Assembly (NCBI GenBank): GCA_015178975.1
Contig: WHVD01000027.1
Location: 744,001 to 808,000 of the forward strand
Origin: Hysterangium stoloniferum
Lineage: Eukaryota > Basidiomycota > Agaricomycetes > Hysterangiales > Hysterangiaceae
Direction of reading: 5' to 3'
DNA: 64,000 bases
A model generated the notes under the pieces. It was not told the origin of the DNA. It made no database searches and saw only the letters and a program-made list of their open reading frames with translations. Position numbers and translations under genes: made by a program. This document shows, in pieces, positions 34,445 to 45,047 of this stretch; within the stretch, counting starts at the first letter, position 1, and each line of letters starts with the position of its first letter.

Positions 34445-37400
34445 TTAACTGCGCGTATGCGTTAACAACTCGCGAAGATTTTCACTGATGAGTGGAAGTG
34501 CGCGAGCTTGAGGGTTGGGATGTTTGCTTCTTCGCCGCCGGAGACCGTCAATCTTATCTGGGGCATCCTCCTTCTGCCGCCGGTCGATATCGGCAACCAA
34601 CTGAGCAAAGGACAAGTACAGAACTTCGGCTTGTGCTACAGTAGACTCCAGTTCAATGGTCATGCTTAATTCGTTGCAATACTTGTGGCAAATCAGATAC
34701 AATCTGGTATTATGAAAATATGATTACTCACTTTAAGTATCTCATCGAACTGATTAAAGTTAACTCAGTACGTGGAACAAGTATAATGGAACTAATTCCT
34801 ACCTCGACCAAGTATCGCAAGATAACATCTCGATGAGACTCTAAAACTGCTAATGTCACGAATAAGACGAATTGGGAGCTATAATAATCCGTCCATAGAA
34901 CCTAAACTGAAATGTGAATTTAGTATTATTGGCTTGTCACTGATACTTACCTCCCACAGACGTAAGACATCATCAAAGACAAATTCGCGTTTGAAAGCAA
35001 TAAGCACCCAACTATAAAATAAATCAGAGGGTCAACCCACGATCAACACGTAGATCTACGCGAGGCTTACCGGAAACAGAAAAAGAGATTCAAGCCATCG
35101 ACGCTTTCTGTTAGAAGAAAATTAGTTTGCCTGCGTAGCTTTCTATTAGAAGAAAGGGTCCTGCCTAGATGGCGATACAGTTGAGGATCCATAACAGCGA
35201 GTAGTTGTTGTAACGTTAGTAACTGCTTCTTCATTCCGCTCTGGTCCCGTAAAAAATTCTGTTTCTGAAAGTTGTTCGGAAAGTTAGAGGCGAAGTTACA
35301 TTGTTGAGTCAAAATGGCGCTCACCATGCGTTCCATGAGTTGTACAAAGCACCAAAAAGTCATTTCTTGGTCTCCAGACATCACGATGTATATCGGTGCA
35401 CATAAATCGGACATTCCTTGTACATAACCTTCAAAACCTTGTATATCAGTGGTGTAACAAACTTTCTTACAAATATCGACGATGGGATTAATAAAATCAA
35501 AGCTTACCTAACTCTTGTTCGTAGAAGTTGTACGTCAGTAAGACAGCGGCCAACCGCTCCACGTGTTCGTTGGCGGGCGATTGAGCACCGATGTCATCGG
35601 TGTTAGGGGACATAGATGGAGAACGGTGGTGCTCGGGAATAGCTGACGAAGGTTGTGAGGCGAACAAAGGCTGACTGCGATCTGTCCGACGACAATCGAC
35701 ATCGATACGGTGGCGCTCCTGCACATGTGAGACCATGAGTGAGAAGACACGAATTTCAATATTCACCTCAATGACATCGTCACGATTGAAGACTTCATCC
35801 ACTCCACACCACTGATCATATAATTCATAATATCTCTTCCGTTTCTCCTCCCAACATTGTTCTCGTTGCCCGGTGCTCGCATCCCATGGCAGAATGCCAA
35901 GAATATATGGCCATACTTTCGCTCGCACATCTGGGCTGATACCCTACAAGTGCCCGTGAGAACATTGTGTGAAATACAAGCTCAAGATGGAAAAGACCTA
36001 CACGTCGAAATACCTCAGCTTTCATTTCGTCTTCTTTAACTTTCGGTCGGCCATCTTTAGCAAACCAAGCTTCCCATTGAGCCTTGTCTACCGGGTGTCG
36101 TGTATTACGGGTGCTTCGCGGTATAGGTAGGTTAGAAGTGGAATGTATGAGCTCAAATATTCCCAGTGACGAAGTTTCGGAATCGTCTTCAACTGCTGCT
36201 GTTCCCGAGGTAGACGGCAAGGCTTCGCGCATTCGTGACCGCTCGCCTTCCTCTGCGACAATCTAAAACTATTTTCGGTGCCAGTTATCTCCCAGAAGAC
36301 TGACACAATACTTACCCTTGCCCATTTTGCCAGATATACTCGTGCACTTTCGAATTCTCCCAGGCCACCCTTTTCGACCCAACTGCTCCACTCGCCATTG
36401 ACATTTACGAGACTTCTTACAGGATCAGGTAGATGCGGCACAATGGGCTTTGCGAGCGGATGAGAGAGAATTTGTTGTGCAGCGTGCCGGGTCGCTCGGG
36501 TAATATTAGAGAAAGATTGTAAGAGACTTGACGAGGATGTCTGGGAAGATGCCAATGATGCATGAAGGACGGATGTGCGCCGTCTTGTACCAATGGACGA
36601 CGAAGATATGGGTTTAGGCCGTCGATGCACAGGTATGGGGGATGATGACGACGAAAGAATGGAGTCTACGGCATCATCTGCAAATAGTACCACAGAATGT
36701 GTTTCTATATCTGCTCGCGAAGGATCTACCAAGAAAAGAGTGGAATCGAGATTCGATCGTAAGATATTACCATATGGGCGAAGGCTAGAAATTAAGCTCT
36801 CTCCCCCCCACGAGCTCCTACTCGGTAACGGAAGATATGAGGGTGGGTAAGTTCCAGGTAGGTTGGAAGGTGCCGGAAGATGCAACGAATGTGATTCTTC
36901 ATCATGAAAATGCAAAGTTGGCAGTGACGACTCGTAGATGAGGTTTATCGTCACAGTTCCGTGCCATGACGAGAGGGTGGGTGGTATGACAATTAGACTG
37001 TACACAGAAGAAAGTGGCACCGAAAACGCATAATATTCGGGTTTGGAAACAGGCGGGTCGATTAAGACAGCATCTAGTTCCAAAGCCCATTCAAGAACAA
37101 TCAATAGAATGTTTATAATTCTAACCTTCCTCCTCATCAATTGCGGTCTTCCTTTCGACTTTCATAAATTTGTTCCATTCGTCGGGCCCTTTTTCGCCCA
37201 ACAGCCCCTCAGGAATCCACGCTAGGAGATAACTAGGATTGAACCCCTCCTGTAATTTGGATCACCACGAGCTCAAAAAAGTTTGGTGCATAATAGAATA
37301 CGCACCTTCTTTACGACCGCCACAAACCCAGGGATGTTATCCCTTGCATACGGTGTGGGGTTGACATACACTTTAGACTTAGAATAGAGCAACCGATGAG

Positions 37401-37452
37401 TGGCAGGCATTTCCTCCTTATCCTCCGTACGTGAATGGTTTATTTGAACCAT
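34445..37452 (-). CDS. GYP7: Rab GTPase-activating protein, GYP7/TBC1D15 type
   Basis: GYP7 inactivates the vacuolar Rab Ypt7/Rab7. The start is ATG 37452 (MVQINHSRTEDKEEMPA); the ATG at 37410 is an alternative. The N-terminal domain reads LLYSKSKVYVNPTPYARDNI, PGFVAVVKK, EGFNPSYLLAWIPEGLLG and SVYSLIVIPPTLSSWHGTVT. A Ser-rich middle leads to the TBC domain: GISPDVRAKVWPYILGILPW, YYELYDQWCG, the arginine finger HRIDVDCRRTDR, the glutamine finger YVQGMSDLCAPIYIVM, QEMTFWCFVQLMERM, GLNLFFCFRWVLIAFKREF and FDDVLRLWEVLW. It ends LRELLTHTRS at TAA 34445-34447. Both catalytic fingers are intact. The 5' part has large exons and the 3' part many small ones. Confidence 0.95.
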
Positions 37453-38174
37453 AGATTCTGACTAAAGGAGGAGGTGGTAAGTAATGACCTTAGGCCGATC
37501 TAATCAGAAATGTGTGACGGCATAGCCTTTCGGGGTCTCAGGTTGCTTTCAGACTCACAGAACTGGTGGATAGTTTGCTATCGTAACTAGTGGAAAGTTT
37601 CAAATCGCCTCCCATACCCAAAAACAAAACAGAGATTATAAGCCGCAAATGAGGTCCAGGGACGCGCAGTCGCTGTGCGGCGCAGCGCAGCGTAGCAAAA
37701 TAGACAGATTAGGCGATGCAACAGGCATAAGCGCCCACCATCACTTAGGAGGTGGCACTTGCTGTGAAAAAACTGTAAAAGCGCAGTATAAGATGAAACT
37801 AAGGTCTCAACGTTCAATATTATAGTAATAGCGTTCCACTTGGAATTAACCTATCTAATCTTTGGCAACCCTTTCAAAGATGGTACACATACTTTCGCGC
37901 CAGCCGATCTGCGCAGATCATGGAGTCACATCGTGCACTTCTCCAAGTACATCCAATTCATCAGAACATTTAGTGGTCCCGTTGTCGATATGGCTAGTCG
38001 CAAAGCGAATTTATGGAACACGTGAAACGACTCCAGGTGTTGAATACCATATGTGGGTCATTGCTTCAAGAACTCGCACGGTTTTTGAGACTACGGTATA
38101 TCGCATGTAGTCGACAATGAGAAAGATCAGAGCGATGTATTGAATATGACATAAGAGAGAACTATATGTTCTGA
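37453..38174. other. Intergenic stretch between GYP7 start and RPS21 stop
   Basis: About 720 bp with no recognised gene. A short GC-rich patch at about 37660-37695 contains overlapping gcagcg-type inverted repeats. The right part must hold the RPS21 3' UTR and the left part the GYP7 promoter. Confidence 0.5.
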
Positions 38175-38616
38175 TCATTTTTGGAAACTCCAGACGTTCC
38201 GCAGCACTAAAGAAAATGGCCGAACACGTTAGTATGCTAATATAAGTGCAGACAACGACGAGCTCACATCCGGCCTTCGTCGCCAACCGGTTAATGGAAT
38301 CGTCACTCTCCCCCTGCGCCCGGACTTGTCCACAGAGGGCAAACGATGTGGAGGTAGGCAAAGCCTTGCCGTCAGCATCGACATCGACGACGCTAATTTG
38401 AACTGAAGCATGGTCCTTTGAGGTGATTAAACGGTCTACATGTAATGCAGACGTCGTGAGTAGCGTTGTTTGGAATAGTTGCGAATAAAACACTGACTGG
38501 TGGCAGCACATTTACGGGGAACGTAAAGGTCGACGAGAACACCCTACAAAACATAAAACATCACTCATTAGAGACTTGGGAATAAATGAGATTTTTCCGA
38601 CCTGATCGTTTTCCAT
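38175..38616 (-). CDS. RPS21: 40S ribosomal protein S21 (eS21)
   Basis: This is a small-subunit ribosomal protein that also takes part in 20S rRNA 3' maturation. The start is ATG 38616 on a 15-nt first exon (38602-38616, MENDQ). Exon 2 gives GVLVDLYVPRKCAAT, exon 3 NRLITSKDHASVQISVVDVD, ADGKALPTSTSFALCGQVRA and QGESDDSINRLATKAG, and the last exon LLRNVWSFQK at TGA 38175-38177. Full length for the family. The short first exon immediately after the start codon is typical of fungal ribosomal protein genes. It is divergent from the aprataxin gene across 134 bp. Confidence 0.97.
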
Positions 38617-38750
38617 TGCGAAATTCTTTGGTGAACGTTGCGTAAAAGTTTGTGTTGTACAGTTGCGACCCGACGCAATGGCCGACCCAGTTACTTCGGC
38701 GCCTATTATGTACTGGCTTGAATTCATTTCTCGTTATTGAGTCTTGAGCA

Positions 38751-39644
38751 ATGTCGTACTTGACTGTCCTTACGAGATATGCATTGAAGACAGATCTGTC
38801 CTCGCTATCCGAGTCCGTGCTGTTCTCGCACACCCCAACCACGATGACTATATTCGATGCATATCCTAAGTCAAATTCTTTCCACTTTCTTCTTTTGCCG
38901 CGTATAACAGATGCATTGCCTGAAAAACATACCACAAACCTAGCAGCTTTGTTAAAGTGGGACAAAGACAAGGCTCATGAATGTCTCAAAAATATAGCAA
39001 AGGACGCAGAGGACGTCAAAGGTATGGTCAGGCAAGAGATGCTGAAGCGTTTCGGCTTCGAATGGCCCATTTTTGCGGGATTCCACGCTGTTTGTAACGT
39101 ATCCTTTCCTGTAACGTCCCAAACTGTTGCGTAGACTAACCAAAATGCGGTTAAAGCGTCCTTAGAGTATGTCCATGTTTATGTCCACGCCACTTTATCG
39201 CGTTTCATCGACGACATCTCACAGACATTTGCACCTCCATATCATCGCGTCGGATTTCTTTCCGGACACCCTAAAGAACAAGAAACACTACAACTCTTTC
39301 CATCCTAAGCTCGGTTTCTTCCTCCACTTGGATGATGTGCTCTCGTGGTTCGAGGCCACCTCGTCATATTACCAGGCTGTAAGGATCCTCACTGCCACGT
39401 TAACCCTACCTTTGTGACGATCAGTTACCAGATGGCTGAGATGCCAAAGGCTCAATATGAACCGCTGTTAAGAGAGGACCTAGTCTGTTGGCGATGTGAC
39501 GAAACTTTCAAAAATATCCCGACGCTAAAGGAGCATTTACGTCAGGAATGGCAGAAAGACCTTGACAGGGCTAAATCGCGTAAGAGGAAACGGGATGCCA
39601 CAGATAGACCAGATGAAACCCAGTCTATGAAGCGACCCAAATGA
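38751..39644 (+). CDS. HNT3: Aprataxin-like DNA 5'-adenylate hydrolase
   Basis: Aprataxin removes AMP from abortive ligation products at DNA breaks. The start is ATG 38751 (MSYLTVLTRYALKTDL). The N-terminal part reads FDAYPKSNSFHFLLLPRITD and CLKNIAKDAEDVKGMVRQEM. The HIT motif HLHLHIIASDFFPDTLKNKK is followed by HYNSFHPKLGFFLHLDDVLS and WFEA. A C2HC-type zinc finger closes the protein: LVCWRCDETFKNIPTLKEHL. A basic nuclear-type tail (KSRKRKRDA) ends at TGA 39642-39644. The exon edges between GFHAV (about 39096) and the HIT motif (about 39227) are uncertain; an SMS segment from the family motif PSMSHxH lies in a very short exon there. The active-site histidines are present. Confidence 0.9.
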
Positions 39645-39815
39645 GAGACCCGTCGAATAGCCGAAATACTCACGATTCCAACTTCGTAAAACTTTGCTGC
39701 AATCATATATTGTCAAAAAAGATAATCTAATAGTGTCTTTGTATTTTGATTTTCACGTCTATGCATGCTAAATGATTTCATGCCATATGATAAACCTACG
39801 ACGCTTCCTCCGCTC

Positions 39816-41688
39816 TTACTTTCCTTGACTCTTCTGTTTTCTCCCCTTCTCGCTGGCGGCACGGATGGCCCATGTAAACTCATACGTCTTGCAAGCATCT
39901 AATGAACAGTCAAAGTTAATGAAAGACGCAGGCAAATATAGGACTCTTTCGAACCTTCATAACTGCTCAGAATCTCGGCAGAGTCGGGCCCGTCTTCGAT
40001 GACGTCAATCAAGTTGGATACCTGAGTATAGTCGTCTTGAGGTTAGATTGCAGCCAATTAAGAAGACACTTAAAAACCCTTACTTCGGAGAAGAATGGAT
40101 CATCATTGTCAAATCTGTGCACATGCTCGTAATCATCGTCGGGAGCACGAACGTATAACGTAGGCTGGACGTATGGGTTTACAAGCCTGTTTATAGCTAA
40201 GAATGAGAGGACTGGTGAATTACTAAAGGACTTACTTCAGCATATAACCGTCAGCATAGACTTCAAGCTCGCAACTGTAATTCGTTCCCTGTAAGGCGAC
40301 GAGGTGCGTCAATGATCCCACGGCTCCACTTTCATACTTCCTGAGCAATACATGTATTAGTCGGAAAGATTGGAAGTGCATTACGCTTACCAGGTTGCAC
40401 TCGTAACTCTCGGAATTCGGTTCTCAGGCTTAATCTTGGTTTCATCGATTGACATTTTCGACAGAACGCCAGCATTCTCATGCCACTCGAGGGAATGAGC
40501 GACCACGGAAGAAATATCGACATCACCGCCGAAGTAACGCGACAAGTCACCTATTTAAATGTTAGTAATCAATTAATGAATGAAATAATATTACGAAAAG
40601 CCGAAAGTTTACTGACAGAAGTGGGTGGCCTGTTCAATGACGGGACCATAACTGTTTACAATTAGAATGACTAAAATCGAATGAACGGTGCTAGTCATAC
40701 CTCTTAGACTTGTCCCACCAATCAGGCTTAGCAATTGCTTCGTAGGCGCATGCATACCTCGCAATCGTACTCATGACAGTCAAATTGTTGTCTTGAATGA
40801 TCTTCTTCATCATTTGCACAGCGCGAAGGTATCTCAGCATATATCTGATATAACATGTCAGGGTCCGCATATGATGGTGCCACGGATCAAAACGTACCCG
40901 GCAGAACAGACAGCACCGGAGTCTTCGATGGCCCTGGCGACAGTGAAGGCATCTTCGATTTCCTCCTGTGGCCCTGTGGCAACTGGCTTCTCTACAAATA
41001 GAGGGACACCAGGGAAGTGCTTAATTATCTGCATCTCCAGGTCACGTCCAGGTTTGGTGGATCCACGGAAGAAGGGGGGGCATCCCACAATAATGGCTCT
41101 ATAGAATAATGTGTTTAGCTAGTTTGAAATTAAACGTGCAAGGACGAATTCATACTGAGGCGCTTTATTGGGATCCGCAGCCTGGACGAAATCATCGATG
41201 GTTTTGTATATCCGAGTATCAGCGTAGGCAGAGACTACGAACGAATCACGTTTCTTCTGCAAGACAATAGCTGCACGGTCGACAGCGGGATCGATGAGAG
41301 CGACGACCTTGAGACGCGGACCGAGTTTACTGTATGGGTTGCTATGTGAAAGGTTGCTTAAGCACACTAGTGACTGAGAACTGACTGCTCGAGACGGAAC
41401 GAATGGTTCCAAGGGCCTTCCGGAGAACCTTTAAAAGTAGGGACAGCATGAGAAGCTGCCAGGCACTCATACGATGTCCATACCAAACATAATGTTGCCT
41501 GCACCAATAAATATGACGTTGAAGACATCTCCGGCGCCAGCAACGGTTCTAGATATTGACATTAAATAAAATAAAATTCAAGATTTACAAAGAAGCCATG
41601 CTCACTTGTCCATGGGGACGAGGAGCTCAGGGTCAATGGAGCCACGACGAGAGGTCGGACGAGAGGGCGGATGAGAGCGAGGAGGCAT
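39816..41688 (-). CDS. NAD(P)-binding oxidoreductase, GFO/IDH/MocA family
   Basis: The start is ATG 41688 (MPPRSHPPSRPTSRRGSID). A short Pro/Ser-rich N-terminus is joined across an intron to TVAGAGDVFNVIFIGAGNIM with the Rossmann motif GAGNIMFG. Further motifs are LGPRLKVVALIDPAVDRAAI, VGCPPFFRGSTKPGRDLEMQ, the family signature FPGVPLFVEKPVATGP (lysine in the EKP motif), CSAGYV, ACAYEAIAKPDWWDKSKSYG, EQATHFCDLSRYFGGDVDIS, and the C-terminal sheet GSLTHLVALQGTNYSCELEV. It ends AIRAASEKGRKQKSQGK at TAA 39816-39818. About nine exons fit. The substrate (sugar, inositol or diol) cannot be inferred. Confidence 0.88.
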
Positions 41689-42060
41689 GGTGAATATTCG
41701 AGAAAGATGTTAGGATGTTGAACCCAAGAGGAGGTGAAGGTTGGAAGCAAGATGGAGGGTTCAGACCTGAGGTACTCTATATAGTATTCGTATGCTCCAC
41801 AAGCGACTGGCGATCAGGTTTTCATCTAGGTCCCAGGTCCCTCCCCTACGTAAACCTTTTTACATACACTGCCGCGGTCACGTTTCCATTTTAGGCATCG
41901 ACTCTGATATCATTCATTAAATTGAATAACGACTAGGCAACAGAGTCCAAGTTTTGAAAATCTATATAGTTCTTATATACCCGTCATTGTCACCTGCAAC
42001 GACGACGCAAACTGGCATATAAAATGGGTATCTTGTATATATTACATTTTGACCGTTTGT
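41689..42060. other. Intergenic region upstream of the oxidoreductase
   Basis: About 370 bp lie between the oxidoreductase start and the coiled-coil gene stop. It must hold the oxidoreductase promoter. A TATA-like ctctatatagta is at about 41774. No gene is recognised. Confidence 0.45.
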
Positions 42061-42726
42061 TCAACGTAACATTTGCGAACGCCTTTTGGCCTCTATCTCC
42101 TCTGACTTTTTCTCTGCACGAGAGAGACGATCTTGCATTTCCTGTTGGGAGAGTCAGAATCAAAGATTGTCGTAGCGTCGACCGTTGCCAACGGTGTTTA
42201 ATTCACATACTTTGAGTCTCTCAGCTAGCCTCTCGTTTTCCTCCTTTAATTTCTCAATCTTCTCGAGCTCGCTCGTCTGCTCCCTTGATTAATAGTCAAT
42301 GCGGTGGTGGCGGCAAATAAATGCATGGAACGCACTTGAAGCTGTCCTCAAATATACTCTCCATTGAGAATGAAACATCAACCTTTGGTGCGGGCAGCAT
42401 GGGGGGCGGGGCCTCTACACCCTCTGCCTGTGAATCCTCTCGGGCTGCTTCACTTGTTCCGAAGCCGTCGATATGAGATTCGACGCTGAAGACTCAGGTC
42501 AGCACGCGGCGCTGAGCTTAAGCGAGAACAGTACTGTTGCTGTTCAGCGGACGACATCACGGAACCGACTGCACACTTTATATCCACGAAAGCGAGAAGG
42601 GAAAAAACAGTTGAGAAGGTCAGATATCGATCTGGCTCGACGTCGTCAAGCAAAAGCCAATCCAAATCGATCCAAATAGGAGCAAAACACTGACTATCAG
42701 CCTCACCTTTTCGGCGCTTGCATCAT
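42061..42726 (-). CDS. Small coiled-coil protein, unknown function
   Basis: A short spliced gene reads from ATG 42726 (MMQAPKR), through a first intron of about 230 nt, to SVESHIDGFGTSEAAREDSQ, GVEAPPPMLPAPKVDVSFSM and ESIFEDSFK, then a clear coiled coil, EQTSELEKIEKLKEENERLA, ERLK, joined across the last intron (about 42131-42211) to EMQDRLSRAEKKSEEIEAKR and RSQMLR at TGA 42061-42063. The later exons are convincing from codon use and splice sites; the first exon is less certain. Leucines and other hydrophobics fall in heptads. It could be a complex subunit or a truncated zipper protein; I do not recognise it. It is divergent from the next gene by about 190 bp. Confidence 0.6.
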
Positions 42727-42914
42727 CCAAATAAAGAAACAAGTCTGCGCCCAATCATCAGGGCTGGCTCTCCACCTTGCTCCTCTCCCCCGTCGTGCTC
42801 AATTTATTTCTCTCAAATATCGGTCGGATTACATGCATTAAATTAATATCGACATTGCACAGCTTGCCCTGGCATTGTCTGTCGCCACAACACGCAAGTA
42901 GCACGCAGCGAGCC

Positions 42915-44407
42915 ATGCGCTCGATCACAACCCTCGCCATGGACGACTCGCTCAATACCCCGGAAAAATTCCCCCTAGACCCTGCTTCATATCCTTCGTT
43001 GCCGCCGCGTTATTATCCATCCTTGCCCAAACCATCTCACCAGTCATCCTTCTTCTCCACTCCCGCAAATCCTTCAATGGACCTCCAGTTTATTTTATCC
43101 CCCGTCGAAGGGTGGTCGTCTCAACCTCCCCGCAGCAATGTTGTCCCATCTGCTGCTCCTCGGTACACTCGTCCAAAGGTGCACGGCGCCCCCAAGCATG
43201 TACACCCAAACCCAGATGACGCCATTGTCAGCTTTGATAGCACAGTGCGTAGTCCCTACCAAAATGTCGCATATACCCCGCTGATATCTATTAGACGCAG
43301 ACTTTCGTCAAGCCGTCAAAGCCTTCTAAACCGCCCCCAGCCGATCCATACGCCGAAGGCTTTTTACGAGATGTACTGGGTTACGACAAATGGGAAACGT
43401 TTTCGTCTCGATTGTTCGAACGAAGATTAGGTACTAAGCCTAAAGGGAAGGGGAAGAGCAAGCCCAATGAAGAGGAGGATGTAAAATCTGTATCTGCCAT
43501 CGAATTTTTGGTCAAAGTCGAAGTCGTCAAAGAAATTTTAAGGACCTATGTCCCTCATCCTTATAACCCACTCAAATCACTCACACATTCTTACAAGGGT
43601 GCACCTTCAGGCCAAGTCACCCTTACTCGTTCCACCGTTCTGGCTCTGTCAGGATGGTCTAATACTCAATTTTCATACTGGGCACGTCGCGCTGAGGCCG
43701 TTTCAGTGCTCGCTGAGCATGATCCTCGCCTTCGAGCCGTTGGAAACGTTTTAGAACGGCGACTGCGCGGCGATGTCACTACCAATGACAACGAAACCCG
43801 CGCCCAGGACGAAGCGACGTCCGTCACTGGCAAAGGACTAGACTTAATTATCGATGAAGTGAAAAGGCGCACTGGAAAAAGCCAATTTCTTCGAGGAAAG
43901 CATTCTTCACTTGACCCCTACGGCACTGTTATCACGGAGTGCGACGCAGCTCCACAAATGCCCTCCTCGACTCTATTTGCAATGCCCACTTTTCAGGCTG
44001 AGCACTATGATCATCATACAGCACGGCCTCTGAGGAAACCAGTTGCTCCAAACTTAGGACCTAATTCTCCGCCTGTGAGTCCACCCACGGGGCCTAATCG
44101 TAGTTTTCTGGTCCGGTCTCCCTCTACGCACGATCCATTTGACTCTCAGGCGGAGTCGGAAGAGCCTACAACCCCTTCAGCCCTCTCCTCGCCATGCTTG
44201 TCATCAGACCGAGCGCTGTCTCCAGAACCATCGGACGGTTCAACCTCGCCCCGCGAGGTGTGCTCTAGCAACACACCCCACTTCCCGGTATCCGATTCTC
44301 GCTCCGAATTTGAGAATTTCAATGCTGGGGGTAAACGCAAGACCAGGGCGTCGCTGGCGGCCGCTCAGAAACGAGCGAGAACTCTTCTGACCGACTGCGA
44401 AGATTAA
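42915..44407 (+). CDS. Conserved-looking protein of unknown function
   Basis: The start is ATG 42915 (MRSITTLAMDDSLNTPEKF); ATG 42939 has a stronger context (gccATGG) and is equally likely. The N-terminal quarter is Pro/Ser/Tyr-rich (SYPSLPPRYYPSLPKPS). A 48-nt intron (43244 to about 43292) joins to TQTFVKPSKPSKPPPADPYA. The folded core reads GFLRDVLGYDKWETFSSRLF, ERRLGTKPKGKGK, VVKEILRTYVPHPYNPLKS, TRSTVLALSGWSNTQFSYWA and RRAEAVSVLAEHDPRLRAVG. The C-terminal third is low complexity with SP/TP sites and a basic end, GGKRKTRASLAAAQKRART, suggesting nuclear location. I know no family name. Only two coding exons, unlike most neighbours. Confidence 0.75.
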
Positions 44408-44640
44408 GCTATCTTGTTTTTCGGATTTTGACTCTTTTTTATTTGGTGTGCTTTTAGAGTGTTACGATTACAGCCCGCATTCCTGGGAATAGCCTGTACT
44501 AGTGAACGTAGTGATATAATAGAGATATCATTTTATGAATTATTCAAATATTGATAAGAAAAACATGGGTTGATTAATACAAGTATTACTGTAATGTTGG
44601 GAGGGTAAATTGTATATTACGTAAGTACATTGTGTCTTCA

Positions 44641-44918
44641 ATGCTCAGTTATGGCCTAATAATTTTGTCTCTCGCTTTGCTCTTTTTCGGAAGTTATGCA
44701 ACACTGTTCAGTGCCTTCTTTCCAAATACTGGTATAAGGGTATGCATGATTCGTAGACAATTCCAGAATACAAGTTCTGAAACCGGGTTTGATGATAGAT
44801 CCTGGATATCTTGGCAGAAGACCACCACTATAAGTACTGGGCCACACTCCTCATACCCACTACCACCTATTTTGTCATTGCCAACTGGGTTGGTTGGCAA
44901 TATTACCGTAATTCATAA
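44641..44918 (+). CDS. PIG-Y family subunit of GPI-GlcNAc transferase
   Basis: PIG-Y/Eri1 is a small two-helix ER protein of the complex that starts GPI-anchor synthesis by adding GlcNAc to phosphatidylinositol. ATG 44641 opens MLSYGLIILSLALLFFGSYA and TLFSAFFPNTGIR; the donor gtatgc at about 44739 pairs with gatag before 44800. Exon 2 reads ILDILAEDHHYKYWATLLIP and TTTYFVIANWVGWQYYRNS at TAA 44916-44918. Length is about 73 residues, as expected, with the family pattern of an N-terminal helix, FxPxTG, a DxxYK turn, LLxP and a second helix ending NWxGWxxYRN. Recognition is by pattern from memory, so the family is probable rather than certain. Confidence 0.75.
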
Positions 44919-45047
44919 CCTTTTGTTGTAGGTGAGTAATTTATTGCTAGCGATACAGAGATGGTTGCGATAATACATAAACAGCCCCCATGAAGACCAC
45001 AAAACAAGGAAGGTAGAACAGAAGAAAAAGTCATACAACAGACGATA

